This document shows positions 47,417-57,596 of a DNA stretch of 64,000 bases, piece by piece. The translations under genes and the position numbers were made by a program. Each line of letters opens with the position of its first letter. Position 1 is the first letter of the stretch. The DNA lies in contig OMOD01000024.1 of assembly GCA_900290255.1 (NCBI GenBank), forward strand, positions 34,300-98,299, written 5' to 3'. The notes under the pieces are model-generated. The model was not told where the DNA came from. It was given only the letters and a program-made list of their open reading frames with translations, and did not search any database. Source of the DNA: Candidatus Sulfotelmatobacter kueseliae. GTDB taxonomy: Bacteria; Acidobacteriota; Terriglobia; Terriglobales; Acidobacteriaceae.

Positions 47417-48443
47417 GGCCCCTCGCAGGCTGGCCGCGGGTCACGGTCCAAACCAGCAGCCGTGCCATGGCGTTCACCACAATCGTGACCAGGAACAAAG
47501 CCAGACCAATCTCAATTAGCGCGGAACGATGGACATCCCCGGTGGCTTCGCTGAATTCGTTGGCCAGAACGCTGGCCATGCTGTAGCCGGACTCGAATAA
47601 CGAGGCCTTGATCTGCGGCTGGTTGCCGATCACCATGGTCACGGCCATGGTTTCGCCCAGCGCGCGCCCTAATCCCAGAATGATGGCGCCCATGATTCCC
47701 GCGCGCGCGTTGCGCAGCACGCCAACGCGAATCATCTCCCAGCGCGTGGCACCCAGCGCCAGCACGCCTTCGCGCTGATGCTGCGGTACCACCATGAGCA
47801 CTTCGCGCGCGATCGAAGAAATGATGGGCACGATCATGATGGCCAGAATGATTCCCGCCGCGAGCATGCCAAAGCCATAGGAAGGCCCGGTGAACAGACC
47901 GGTCCATCCCAGAGTCTTCGACAGGAACGGCTGCACATACTGGCTCAGGAGCGGAACCAGAACGAACATCGCCCACAGGCCATAGATCACGCTCGGAATT
48001 GCGGCCAGCAGTTCCACGAAAAAGGAAAGCGGCCCGCGCAACGCCTTGGGGCACATCTCGGTCGTAAACACGGCCACGCCGACCGAGAGCGGGACGGCGA
48101 TGATTAGAGCCAACAGCGAAGACACCAGCGTGCCGTAGACGAACGGCAGGGCGCCAAACTGTTCGTTGACCGGATCCCAATCGCTGCCCGAGAAGAACTT
48201 GAAGCCGAACGCGTGCCAGGAAAGGCTGGAGCGGAGCATGAGCTCGAACACGATCAGGCCCAGCACGCCCAGCACTGCCAGGCCACACAGCGTCATCGCG
48301 GTCGAGAAAAGGCGGTCTTGCACCTCGCCGCCAGAAGCGCGCAGCAAGAGGGTCGCCTGACTTGCCTGTGTGGATGTAACCGTCTTGGTTTCAACAGGTT
48401 GCGGACCGGGCATATCAGGCCGTGGCGACGCATGCGAGGCCAT
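47409..48443 (-). CDS. pstC: phosphate ABC transporter permease PstC
   Basis: VPLSVGVAVFTTEMCPKALRGPLSFFVELLAAIPSVIYGLW, GLGRALGETMAVTMVIGN. Start at ATG 48443 preferred over ORF-track 48461. Confidence 0.95.
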   Translation of the reverse strand: MASHASPRPDMPGPQPVETKTVTSTQASQATLLLRASGGEVQDRLFSTAMTLCGLAVLGVLGLIVFELMLRSSLSWHAFGFKFFSGSDWDPVNEQFGALPFVYGTLVSSLLALIIAVPLSVGVAVFTTEMCPKALRGPLSFFVELLAAIPSVIYGLWAMFVLVPLLSQYVQPFLSKTLGWTGLFTGPSYGFGMLAAGIILAIMIVPIISSIAREVLMVVPQHQREGVLALGATRWEMIRVGVLRNARAGIMGAIILGLGRALGETMAVTMVIGNQPQIKASLFESGYSMASVLANEFSEATGDVHRSALIEIGLALFLVTIVVNAMARLLVWTVTRGQPARGHA

Positions 48444-48466
48444 TCGCCTTAACCCTAGCAAACCGT

Positions 48467-48484
48467 TGTTACAAAGGTGTTAAA
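48467..48484 (-). promoter_or_regulatory. candidate Pho box (7+4+7 direct repeat) in pstC / CHAD divergent region
   Basis: + strand TGTTACA-AAGG-TGTTAAA; minus TTTAACA-CCTT-TGTAACA; 11-bp period. Confidence 0.6.
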
Positions 48485-48578
48485 ATCATGGAGCTTTTTT
48501 GCCGCGCTTTCGAGGGGTTCGAAATCGCGGGCGTATTTTGCAATCGTACTTCTGCTCTGCAGCACCAGCGTTCCGCTT

Positions 48579-49433
48579 ATGCCAATTGCACCTAAACGCT
48601 GCCGGCTTGTCTTTCGCAAGCTGGAGCGGGATCTCGAAAAGCTTGCCGCCCAGCAGTCCAATGAGACGGTGCACCGCTTCCGCACTTCCACGCGCCGCTT
48701 GCAGACTCTGCTGGAAGAACTCATGCCCCAGCGCACGCGCAAACAGAAGAAACTGCTGAAAATCCTACGCGCCATTCGCCAACAGGCCGGCAAGGTGCGC
48801 GACCTCGACGTGCAACTCGCCGCTCTGCGCAGTCTGAAAATCCCGCTGGAACCGCGCCGCAAGACCAGACTCCTGCAAGGACTGACCGAGCTTCGTGCAA
48901 AGCATGAGAAGAAGCTCCGTAAGACATTGACCAAGCAGACGGTCCGCGAAATTCACAAACACCTCACTCGGGCTTCTCAGGAGATCGAACTGAAGAGCAG
49001 CGGCGATCCGGCTACCGCCGCGCGCCAGATCCTGTCGCGGGTCGCAACTCCCAGCAGGCCTCTGACGGAAGATGAGTTGCATCGCTGCCGCCTTCTGGTG
49101 AAGCGCGCGCGCTACGCCGCCGAGTTGGCCCCGGAATCGGCGGCCACCACGCAGTTCATCACCCAACTGAAACGGCTGCAGGACATCCTGGGCAACTGGC
49201 ATGACTGGCTGACCTTGACCAACACAGCCGCTGAGCGCCTGGGCGATGTCAACCAATCGCCGCTGGTGGCGGTTCTGCACAACATGGCCAGCGGCAAGTT
49301 CCGGCAGGCAGTCGCTGCGGTCGCGGCTTCGTCCGCGCTCGGCACCGGACCGAAGCCTGTTCCCCTGACCCCATCCCGCAAGCCAGGCGCGAGGATGGCG
49401 ACACCGACCCTGCGCCAAGATCCGGCCGCCTGA
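48579..49433 (+). CDS. CHAD domain protein (predicted polyphosphate-binding)
   Basis: NETVHRFRTSTRRLQTLLEEL, IRQQAGKVRDLDVQLAAL, LHRCRLLVKRARYAAEL, LQDILGNWHDW. Confidence 0.9.
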   Translation: MPIAPKRCRLVFRKLERDLEKLAAQQSNETVHRFRTSTRRLQTLLEELMPQRTRKQKKLLKILRAIRQQAGKVRDLDVQLAALRSLKIPLEPRRKTRLLQGLTELRAKHEKKLRKTLTKQTVREIHKHLTRASQEIELKSSGDPATAARQILSRVATPSRPLTEDELHRCRLLVKRARYAAELAPESAATTQFITQLKRLQDILGNWHDWLTLTNTAAERLGDVNQSPLVAVLHNMASGKFRQAVAAVAASSALGTGPKPVPLTPSRKPGARMATPTLRQDPAA

Positions 49434-49503
49434 ACTTCAAGGCTGAATTTCTTTCGCAAACTTTCAACTCCGCGGTGACGATCTCGCTCAGTGCATGTAA
49501 ACT

Positions 49504-51057
49504 GTGAGGCTTCCTGTTCCGATCGCTATGCCCACGTTTGCCGCGGTCGATATCGGTTCGAACTCCGTACGGTTGAAGATTGCACGCCTGCAGCACGGCC
49601 GCCTGCGCGCCTTGCATGAGGACCGCGAAGTGACGCGTTTGGGCGAAGGCGTATTCCGCTCCGGATTTCTCACCCCAGAATCCATGGCTGAGACGGTGAA
49701 AGTGCTGCGCCGCTTCCATCGCGCCACGCAGCAGATCGTGACCGACAGCGTGCGCGTGGTGGCCACCAGCCCTCTGCGTGATGCGCGCAACTCGCAGGCC
49801 TTCGTCGAGTGGGTGCGCTCGGCCACTGGCTGGACCGTGGAGATCATCTCGGGCGTGGAAGAGGCGCGGCTGATTCACCTTGGCCTGGTCTCCAGCCCGC
49901 GCGTGGACCGCTCGCCCACACTCATGATTGACCTGGGCGGAGGCAGTTGCGAATTGACGGTCTCGCAGGGCGGGCATATCCGTGACGCGGTCAGCCTGCC
50001 TCTGGGCGCGGTGCGCCTGACCGACGAATTCCTGCGCCACGATCCCGCGCGGAAGGGCGAATTGAAACGCTTGCAGAGTTTCGTCATGCGCGAGGTGAAC
50101 CGCATTGCGGCGCGGATTGCCGGAGCCCGGGTGAAGAACGTGATTGCGACTTCGGGCACGGCCGCCGCGCTGGCCGCCGTCGCCACTCATCTGCGTCGCG
50201 GACGCCAGCGGTCGCGGCTGGTGGTATCCAGGGGAGAGATGACTCGCATCGCCAAGCGGCTGGCGCGGCTGCCGGTCGCGGAACGGCGCAAGATCCAAGG
50301 CATCGGACCGCGGCGGGCGGAAATCATCGTCTCCGGTGCCATGGTCTACCACGAATTGCTCGACCGCCTGCACCTCGCCGCTTTTCGCTATTCGCCACTC
50401 GGCCTGCGCGACGGCATTCTCGCGCAAATGGCCGCCGAGTACGATCGCAGCACGCGCTCCGGCAAGCAGATCGAATCGGAACGCTGGGAATCGATTCTGA
50501 AAGCGGTCGAGCATTACCACATTGACCGCAAGCATGCGTTGGACGTCCGCGAATCGGCCATGGTCCTGTTCTCGGGGTTACGCTCGGTGCACCGCCTGCC
50601 TCCCGAATACCGCGAATGGCTCTCGGCCGCCGCCATGCTCTACGAAGTTGGCGATTACGTGAATCGCAATGGCCACCATCGCCACACCCAGTACATCATT
50701 TCGAATTCGGAGATTCTTGGCTTCACACCCGAGCAGCGCCGCGTGATCGCGGCCATTGCCCGTTATCTGGGAAAGTCACGCCCCACGGCAGACGATGGCC
50801 CGATGAAGTTGGTGGACCCTGCCGAACGGGAGAACGTGCAAAAAGCGATCTTGCTGCTTCGCCTGGCGCGCGCTCTGAACCTGGGACGCAGCCGCGCCGT
50901 TGAGCGAGTGCGCATCAGCGTGCGCTCGGCGGATGTGCGGGTAACGCTGGTTCCCCGGCGGCGCGCAGGAGTTGATTTGGAACTTTGGGCGATCGAAAAA
51001 GACTGCGCTTATTTCCGCGAAGTTTTCGGTCGTGAGCTCTCAACCGCGGTTTCGTAG
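49504..51057 (+). CDS. ppx: Ppx/GppA family exopolyphosphatase with C-terminal HD domain
   Basis: AAVDIGSNSVRLKIARL, MIDLGGGSCELTV, ATSGTAAALAAV; HD-like region. ATG 49528 is an alternative start. Confidence 0.92.
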   Translation: MRLPVPIAMPTFAAVDIGSNSVRLKIARLQHGRLRALHEDREVTRLGEGVFRSGFLTPESMAETVKVLRRFHRATQQIVTDSVRVVATSPLRDARNSQAFVEWVRSATGWTVEIISGVEEARLIHLGLVSSPRVDRSPTLMIDLGGGSCELTVSQGGHIRDAVSLPLGAVRLTDEFLRHDPARKGELKRLQSFVMREVNRIAARIAGARVKNVIATSGTAAALAAVATHLRRGRQRSRLVVSRGEMTRIAKRLARLPVAERRKIQGIGPRRAEIIVSGAMVYHELLDRLHLAAFRYSPLGLRDGILAQMAAEYDRSTRSGKQIESERWESILKAVEHYHIDRKHALDVRESAMVLFSGLRSVHRLPPEYREWLSAAAMLYEVGDYVNRNGHHRHTQYIISNSEILGFTPEQRRVIAAIARYLGKSRPTADDGPMKLVDPAERENVQKAILLLRLARALNLGRSRAVERVRISVRSADVRVTLVPRRRAGVDLELWAIEKDCAYFREVFGRELSTAVS

Positions 51058-51539
51058 AGCGTGCGCAGCACTTTGGGAGTCACGCACCACTGCAGCGTGC
51101 CGGAGGTCCGGCGCATCTCGACCTTGGCCACCGCGCCTTTTTTCAGCTCCAGCGATGCCTCGCAACCGGAATCGCTGATCACCGCACCCAGGAATTGGCT
51201 GAGATTGGGATTGTGCCCGACGACCATGATGGCTTCCATGCGGGAGTACTTTTCCAGAAGCTTGCGGAAATCGGCCAGGCCAGCCCCGGGACGCAGGCCT
51301 GTATCCAACTGCAGTTTGCCCTCATAGCCCAGTTCATTGCCCACCAGGGAAGCCGTCTGCGTGCAGCGCTTCAGCGGACTGGAAATGATAGCGTCCACCT
51401 GCACGTCGAGCGCGGCCAGGGCGCGCCCGATGTAACCGCACTGCTCCATGCCCTCCTTGTCGAGAGCGCGTTTTTCGTCCTTCTTGGGATTCGGACCGTG
51501 TGTGCCCGCGCTGGCGTGACGCAGGAAATAGAGGATCAT
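51009..51539 (-). CDS. sixA: phosphohistidine phosphatase SixA-like (histidine phosphatase superfamily)
   Basis: MILYFLRHASAGTH (RHG), SPLKRCTQTASLV, IMVVGHNPNLSQF. Confidence 0.92.
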   Translation of the reverse strand: MILYFLRHASAGTHGPNPKKDEKRALDKEGMEQCGYIGRALAALDVQVDAIISSPLKRCTQTASLVGNELGYEGKLQLDTGLRPGAGLADFRKLLEKYSRMEAIMVVGHNPNLSQFLGAVISDSGCEASLELKKGAVAKVEMRRTSGTLQWCVTPKVLRTLYETAVESSRPKTSRK

Positions 51540-51545
51540 GGCTGA

Positions 51546-53705
51546 TTATCGTTCCTTCCCCACTGTTACTTTACGCCTTCTCGCCGGAACCGGCGCGGGC
51601 AGAACCGCCGGCGCTTTGCCCTCGGCCAGGCTGATCAGAAAATCCTGCGCCGAGAATGCCGCGGCGCCGGTCGGTGGACGGCGATTGCGTTTCCCGTGCA
51701 CCGGCTGCCAGGCCCGGATGTAAGTTGCGTCCTTCAAAAGAAGACGCGCCTTGCGGTTGTCGGCAAGGTAAGCGTCGAGAATCTCCCGTTTTACCCGCTC
51801 CCGCAGTAATTCATCCCGCAGCGGCACCAGGGCTTCGACGCGCTCGTAGAGGTTGCGGGGCATCCAGTCGGCGCTGCCGATGTAGACCTCTTCTTCCCCG
51901 CCATTGGCAAAGTAGTAGATGCGGCTGTGCTCGAGGAACCGGCCCACAATGCTGCGCACGCGGATGTGGTCGCTTACCCCGCGAACTCCCGGGCGGAGAG
52001 CGCAGATGCCGCGCACGATCAGGTCAATCTCGACTCCAGCCTGCGAGGCGCGGTACAACGCCTGCACGATGTTCTTGTCGAGCAGCGCATTCATCTTGGC
52101 GACGATGTGCGCTACTCTGCCCTGCCGCGCGTGCTCGGCTTCGCGCTCGATCAAAGCGATGCATTTCTCCGCCAGGTCAAGCGGTGCCACTAGAAGCGGC
52201 TCGTAGCTGGGGTTTTCAGCGTATGCGGTCAGGAAACTGAACACATCGTGCACGGCCCGGGTGACCTCGGGATTGGCCGTCAATAGACTCAGGTCGGTAT
52301 AAATTCTCGCCGTCGTCGCGTTGTAATTTCCCGTGCCGATGTGGGCATAACTTCGCGTTACGCCGTCGGGATCGCGCCGCACCAGCAACGAGAGCTTGCA
52401 ATGCGTCTTCAAGCCGACCAGACCGTGGAAGACCTGTACCCCGGCATCCTCCAGGTCGCGCGCCCAGCGGATGTTCGAGGCTTCGTCGAAGCGCGCCTTC
52501 AGTTCGACCACGGCCGTGACTTCCTTGCGCGATGCGGCGTCGATCAGCGAAGGCACAATCAACGAATGCTCGCTGGTGCGGTAGAGAGTCTGTTTGATGG
52601 AAAGAACATTCTCGTCTTCCGCCGCCGCCTCGATGAACGAAACCACCGCATCGTAAGAGTCGTAGGGATGATGCAGCAGGATGTCATGCTGCCGGAGTTC
52701 CTCGAACAAATCCTTTGACTTCGAGGTCAGCCGCAACTCGCGGGCAGTAAACGGGCGGTACTTGAGGTCGGGACGCCGCACCTGCTCGTAGATATTGAAC
52801 AGACGCGAGAGGTTGACCGGGCCATTGACGGGAAACACTTGCCAAGCGTCGATCTCGAAAACCGAGCGCAGGCGGTCAATGATTTCAGGATCGGCGTCGG
52901 CTTCAATCTCCAAGCGCACCGCATCGCCCTTTCGCCGGTTGTGCAATTCCGTGCGCACCGACTCCAGCAGGCTGCGCGCTTCTTCTTCCGCCAGGTACAG
53001 GTTGCTGTTGCGGGTTACGCGAAACGGCGCCGCGGCCACGATGTCATAACCGTGATACATACGCACCGCATGATGGGCCACCAGATCGGCGAGAAAGATA
53101 AAATCCGCCGTGCCCTCCGAAGGCAACGGTACCAGTCGCGGCAATGCCCGCGGCACTGACACCACCCCGGTATAGGTCAGCGAGGAGCGCCGCCGGCGGC
53201 GCAGCAGGAATCCCAGACACAGCGCCTTGTTGATTACCCGGGGAAAAGGATGAGCCGGATCCACCGTCACCGGTGTCAGCAGCGGGTCCAGTTCTTTCTC
53301 GCAATATTCGTTTACGAAGCGCAGTGCTTCCGGGTCGAGTTCCTCGAGGCCAAGCACGCGGATGCCGTTTTCCGCCAGCGCCGGACGGAGCCGGGCATTC
53401 CAGCAGTCGTACTGATCGTCCACGAACTCATGCGTGAGTTGGTTCAGCAGATCGCGCTTCGCGGTCAGAGTGTGGCCGTCGGGACCAGCTTCGTTGTAGC
53501 CGTCCTCGATCTGCTGCATCATGCCGGCGATACGCACCTCGAAGAACTCATCCATGTTGCTGGCCGAGATGGAGAGAAACTTCAGCCGCTCCAGCAGCGG
53601 GTTGCCCTCGTCCTCGGCCTCTTCCAGCACGCGCCGATTGAAGGCCAGCCAGGAGGTGTCGCGATTCAAGAAATACTGTGGATTGTCCAGTGAAATACGT
53701 GCCAT
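51546..53705 (-). CDS. ppk1: polyphosphate kinase 1
   Basis: FLNRDTSWLAFNRRVLEEAED, LLHHPYDSYDAVVSF, SIKQTLYRTS, HIGTGNYNATTARIYTDLSL, GICALRPGVRGVSD. Start at ATG 53705 preferred. Confidence 0.96.
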   Translation of the reverse strand: MARISLDNPQYFLNRDTSWLAFNRRVLEEAEDEGNPLLERLKFLSISASNMDEFFEVRIAGMMQQIEDGYNEAGPDGHTLTAKRDLLNQLTHEFVDDQYDCWNARLRPALAENGIRVLGLEELDPEALRFVNEYCEKELDPLLTPVTVDPAHPFPRVINKALCLGFLLRRRRRSSLTYTGVVSVPRALPRLVPLPSEGTADFIFLADLVAHHAVRMYHGYDIVAAAPFRVTRNSNLYLAEEEARSLLESVRTELHNRRKGDAVRLEIEADADPEIIDRLRSVFEIDAWQVFPVNGPVNLSRLFNIYEQVRRPDLKYRPFTARELRLTSKSKDLFEELRQHDILLHHPYDSYDAVVSFIEAAAEDENVLSIKQTLYRTSEHSLIVPSLIDAASRKEVTAVVELKARFDEASNIRWARDLEDAGVQVFHGLVGLKTHCKLSLLVRRDPDGVTRSYAHIGTGNYNATTARIYTDLSLLTANPEVTRAVHDVFSFLTAYAENPSYEPLLVAPLDLAEKCIALIEREAEHARQGRVAHIVAKMNALLDKNIVQALYRASQAGVEIDLIVRGICALRPGVRGVSDHIRVRSIVGRFLEHSRIYYFANGGEEEVYIGSADWMPRNLYERVEALVPLRDELLRERVKREILDAYLADNRKARLLLKDATYIRAWQPVHGKRNRRPPTGAAAFSAQDFLISLAEGKAPAVLPAPVPARRRKVTVGKER

Positions 53706-53800
53706 GGCAGACGCGCTCGCAGGAGCAGGAGTTTCAGTATAGAACATCCCCACGTCTTTCGCAGACGGGCAATTCCCGGCAAGTACTGCCCCGATGGGCA

Positions 53801-53832
53801 AACAAAAGCGCCCGGATATCTGTCCGGGCGCG
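53801..53832 (-). terminator. rho-independent terminator downstream of pstS
   Basis: 9-bp stem GCGCCCGGA/TCCGGGCGC, loop TATCTG, then T-rich tract on minus strand (TTTTGTTT). Confidence 0.85.
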
Positions 53833-53844
53833 CTGGCGGAGCCT

Positions 53845-54861
53845 TTATTTGACCTGCTTGATCGTTTCTTTCACTTTCGCGACCACGTTGTCGGGTAGCG
53901 GCGCGTAGCTCAGCGCAGAGGTCAGTTTTTGACCATCGCTGACCATCCAGCTGAGAAAATCAGCCAGGATCTTGCCCTTGGCCGGATCCTTCGACTGCTG
54001 CGGAATCAGCAGCCAGGTAAAGCTCGAAATCGCGTAGGCATCCTTGCCTGGAGCATTGGTAATGGAGACTCGGAAATCAGCCGGCATCTTGGGAGCCGAA
54101 GCGGCCGCCGCCGTCACTCCCTCCAGCGAGGCCTTCAGAAAAACGCCGGCGGCGTTGCGAACGCTGCCGTACTGGATATTATTCTGCAGGGCATAGATCA
54201 GTTCGATGTAACCGATGGATCCCGGCAGTTGCCGGATGAATCCCGCTACTCCCTCGTTTCCCTTGCCTCCCATGCCCCTCGGCCACTTGACGGAAGCACC
54301 GAAGCCCACCTGGGCCTTCCAATCGGCGCTCACTTTGGATAGATAGTCGGTCCAGATAAAAGTGGTGCCGCTGCCCTCGGAGCGGTGGACGATGATAATC
54401 TCCTGGTTGGGGAACTTGATACCTGGGTTCGCGGCGCTGATGGCCGGATCATTCCAGTTGGAGATTCGCCCCAGGAAAATTTCAGAGAGCATCTCCGGCG
54501 TGAACTTAAGCTCGCCGGAGACTCCTGGAACGTTATAGGCAGGCACGACGGCTCCGAGCACGGTCGGGATATTGAGAACGTTCGTTTTCAGCTTGGCCTC
54601 GGCGTCATGCAGCTGGCCATCAGTCATGGGCATGTCGCTGGCCCCGAAATCCACGGTAGCAGCCGTCACTTGCTGGATTCCCCCGCCGCTGCCGATGGAC
54701 TGGTAGTTGACCTGAATGTCGGGATGAATCTTTTGGTACTCGCTGAACCATTTCGAATAGATGGGATAGGGAAAGGTTGCGCCTGCTCCATTCAGCGTGG
54801 TCTGCCCTACCACCGGCAGGGCCAGAAGGACGCACACCAACAGCAGCATGATTTTGCGCAT
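53845..54861 (-). CDS. pstS: phosphate ABC transporter substrate-binding protein PstS
   Basis: LNGAGATFPYPIYSKWFSEYQK, YQSIGSGGGIQQV, FGASDMPM, VHRSEGSGTTFIWTDYLS. Start at ATG 54861. Confidence 0.96.
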   Translation of the reverse strand: MRKIMLLLVCVLLALPVVGQTTLNGAGATFPYPIYSKWFSEYQKIHPDIQVNYQSIGSGGGIQQVTAATVDFGASDMPMTDGQLHDAEAKLKTNVLNIPTVLGAVVPAYNVPGVSGELKFTPEMLSEIFLGRISNWNDPAISAANPGIKFPNQEIIIVHRSEGSGTTFIWTDYLSKVSADWKAQVGFGASVKWPRGMGGKGNEGVAGFIRQLPGSIGYIELIYALQNNIQYGSVRNAAGVFLKASLEGVTAAAASAPKMPADFRVSITNAPGKDAYAISSFTWLLIPQQSKDPAKGKILADFLSWMVSDGQKLTSALSYAPLPDNVVAKVKETIKQVK

Positions 54862-54912
54862 CAGTAGAAGATTCCTCCTCGTTGAGATATGTCCTCGTTC
54901 TATCGGCGTAGT

Positions 54913-54930
54913 GTTACACAACTGTTACAG
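54913..54930 (-). promoter_or_regulatory. candidate Pho box upstream of pstS
   Basis: Minus strand CTGTAAC-AGTT-GTGTAAC; 7-bp direct repeat with 11-bp period, about 52-69 bp upstream of ATG. Confidence 0.7.
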
Positions 54931-55156
54931 GAACGTGAATTTCTGGTGAACGGGTAGCGGCTGGTTGGGTTCAGCGGACTTGGTCATGTGTTCCGAGCGC
55001 TCTGTGAACCTGGAAAAAAATGCCGGCGAGCATTCGCGCTGGCCCGTAGTCTAAACTATTCTGATGCAAGCAGGCGCAAGAGGTGCGCTCTGATTCGTCA
55101 AAGTTCGGTAAATTCTAGGGAAAGCTTGCTACCTGCCTCTGGGGGAAAGACCGTTC

Positions 55157-57568
55157 ATGAGTGATTCGCCCGAGCGCTATGCCCCGGGCTGGCCGGGCAT
55201 CCCGCCGCGTTGGACCTCCAGCGCCAAGACCGGTGCCGGCACCGCACTGAACCAGCACAGCAAGGTCTGGTTCACGCTCAGCCACGGCATCCTGAACGAG
55301 GTTTATTTCCCGCGCGTGGATCAGGCCTGCACCCGCGACCTGGGGTTGATGGTCACAAATGGCCGCGACTTCTTCTCCGAGGAAAAACGTCACTGCACGT
55401 TCGAGAATCGCCCCGTCAAACTCGGGATTCCGGCCTATCAGCTCACCAACACCTGCAACCAGGGGCGGTATCGCATTCACAAGGAAGTTCTCACCGATCC
55501 TTACCGCAACGTGGTGCTGCAGAAGATCCGCTTCGAGCCACTCGAAGGGCAACTCTCCGACTACCACCTCTATGCCCTCCTCTCGCCGCACCTGGCCAAC
55601 TGGGGCAGCGGCAATACTGGCTGGATCGGCGACTACAAAGGCTTCCCTATGTTCTTTGCCGAGCGCGGCAACGTAGCTTTGTCGCTGGCCGCTTCCGCGC
55701 CCTGGAAAAAAATGGCCGTTGGATTCGTAGGCTTCTCCGACGGCTGGCAGGATGTGTCGCAGCATTTCCAAATGGAGTGGGAATACACACGCGCGGAAAA
55801 TGGAAACATCGCCTTTACCGGCGAGATCGACCTGGCTGCCTGCCACGGCGAATTTCTGCTCGCGCTCGGTTTTGGCTTCATCTCGACTGAGGCTGGACAG
55901 CAGGCGCGCTCCACTCTGTTCGAAGACTACAGCGAATTGCGCCAGCACTACGTTGCGCAGTGGAGCAACTGGCAAGACAAACTGTTCAAGCTGGACGAAC
56001 CGCCGCGCCAGTGCGATCTCTATCGCGCCTCGACTGCGGTCTTGCGCACGCATGAGTCGAAGGATTTTCTGGGCGGCATCATCGCCAGCCTCTCGGTTCC
56101 GTGGGGCTTCAACAAGGGAGATGAAGACCTCGGCGGGTACCATCTGATCTGGCCGCGCGATCTGGTCGAAACTGCCGGCGCGCTGCTCGCCGCGGGAGCC
56201 GTGACCGAAGCCGTGCGCGTCCTGCTCTATCTGGAAACCACACAGGAGGCCGATGGCAACTGGGCGCAGAATCTCTGGCTCGACGGGCGCGCCTACTGGA
56301 GCGGCGTTCAGATGGATGAAACCGCCTTTCCCATCCTGCTGCTCGATTTGTTGCGCCGCGAGGCCCCGGATGCGCTGGGAAAACTCGACCGCTGGTGGCC
56401 CATGGCGCGCAACGCCGCCAGCTTCATCGTGCGCAATGGCCCGGTCACCTTACAGGATCGCTGGGAAGAGGATGCCGGCTATTCCCCATTCACTTTAGCG
56501 GCCGAGATTTCCGCTCTGCTGGCCGCGGCTGACATCGCCGATCTGACCGGACATTCCGAGCAGGCCCAAACCATGCGGGATACCGCCGATGCCTGGAACG
56601 CTAACATCGAGCGCTGGACCTACGCCAGCGGAACCGATTTGGCGCAACAGCTTGGCGTCCCGGGTTATTACGTGCGCATCGCACCGCCCGTCACCGACAG
56701 CGCGGCCTCTCCCGTCCAGGGTTTCGTTCCCATCAAGAATCAGCCGCCGGGCCAGGACGGTGAACGCGCCTACCACATCATCAGCCCTGACGCTCTGGCG
56801 CTGGTGCGCTTCGGCCTGCGTGCGGCGGACGATCCGCGGATTGTCAGCACGCTGCGCGTCATTGATGCCCTCCTTTCCGTCGAGTTGCCTCAGGGTCCGT
56901 GCTGGTATCGCTACAACGGCGATGGCTACGGCGAACACAAGGACGGTTCTGCCTTCGATGGCACCGGTATCGGCCGCCCCTGGCCGCTGCTGGCCGGAGA
57001 GCGCGCCCACTACGCTCTGGCCTGCGGCCACCGCGACGAGGCCGAGGCGCTGCTGACTGTGCTCGAGAATTCCACCGCCGGACAAAGCCGCCTGCTGCCC
57101 GAGCAGGTCTGGGACGCGGCCGACATACCGGCGCTCGAACTGTTCCGCGGTCGACCGTCCGGTTCGGCTTGCCCGCTGGTCTGGGCGCATTCGGAGTACG
57201 TCAAGCTGCGCCGCTCCATCCGCGACGGTCGCATATTTGACCAGCCACCGCAGACGGTTCAGCGTTACCTCGTCGAAAAACATGGCCGGCAACACTACGG
57301 CTGGAGGTTTAACAACAAGGCGCGCACGGTTCCCCACAAGCAGACCCTGCGGCTCAATCTGCTCTCACCGGCGCTCGTGCACTGGAGCATCGACGGCTGG
57401 AAAACGGTGCAGGACAGCGAGACCCACGACACCGGCCTTGGCCTCCACACCTTGAACCTGCCGACGGCTTCCCTGCCGGCCGGAGGACAGGTCGTCTTCA
57501 CTTTCTTCTGGCCCGCGGGAAAGCGCTGGGAGGGAACCGACTACACCGTTACGGTGGAAGCGAGCTGA
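55157..57568 (+). CDS. GH15 glucoamylase-like glycoside hydrolase
   Basis: VPWGFNKGDEDLGGYHLIWPRDLVETAGALLAAG, WAHSEYVKLRRS, GIGRPWPLLAGERAHY. Confidence 0.92.
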   Translation: MSDSPERYAPGWPGIPPRWTSSAKTGAGTALNQHSKVWFTLSHGILNEVYFPRVDQACTRDLGLMVTNGRDFFSEEKRHCTFENRPVKLGIPAYQLTNTCNQGRYRIHKEVLTDPYRNVVLQKIRFEPLEGQLSDYHLYALLSPHLANWGSGNTGWIGDYKGFPMFFAERGNVALSLAASAPWKKMAVGFVGFSDGWQDVSQHFQMEWEYTRAENGNIAFTGEIDLAACHGEFLLALGFGFISTEAGQQARSTLFEDYSELRQHYVAQWSNWQDKLFKLDEPPRQCDLYRASTAVLRTHESKDFLGGIIASLSVPWGFNKGDEDLGGYHLIWPRDLVETAGALLAAGAVTEAVRVLLYLETTQEADGNWAQNLWLDGRAYWSGVQMDETAFPILLLDLLRREAPDALGKLDRWWPMARNAASFIVRNGPVTLQDRWEEDAGYSPFTLAAEISALLAAADIADLTGHSEQAQTMRDTADAWNANIERWTYASGTDLAQQLGVPGYYVRIAPPVTDSAASPVQGFVPIKNQPPGQDGERAYHIISPDALALVRFGLRAADDPRIVSTLRVIDALLSVELPQGPCWYRYNGDGYGEHKDGSAFDGTGIGRPWPLLAGERAHYALACGHRDEAEALLTVLENSTAGQSRLLPEQVWDAADIPALELFRGRPSGSACPLVWAHSEYVKLRRSIRDGRIFDQPPQTVQRYLVEKHGRQHYGWRFNNKARTVPHKQTLRLNLLSPALVHWSIDGWKTVQDSETHDTGLGLHTLNLPTASLPAGGQVVFTFFWPAGKRWEGTDYTVTVEAS

Positions 57569-57596
57569 GCTACCTACGAATGTCCGGGAATTGTCT

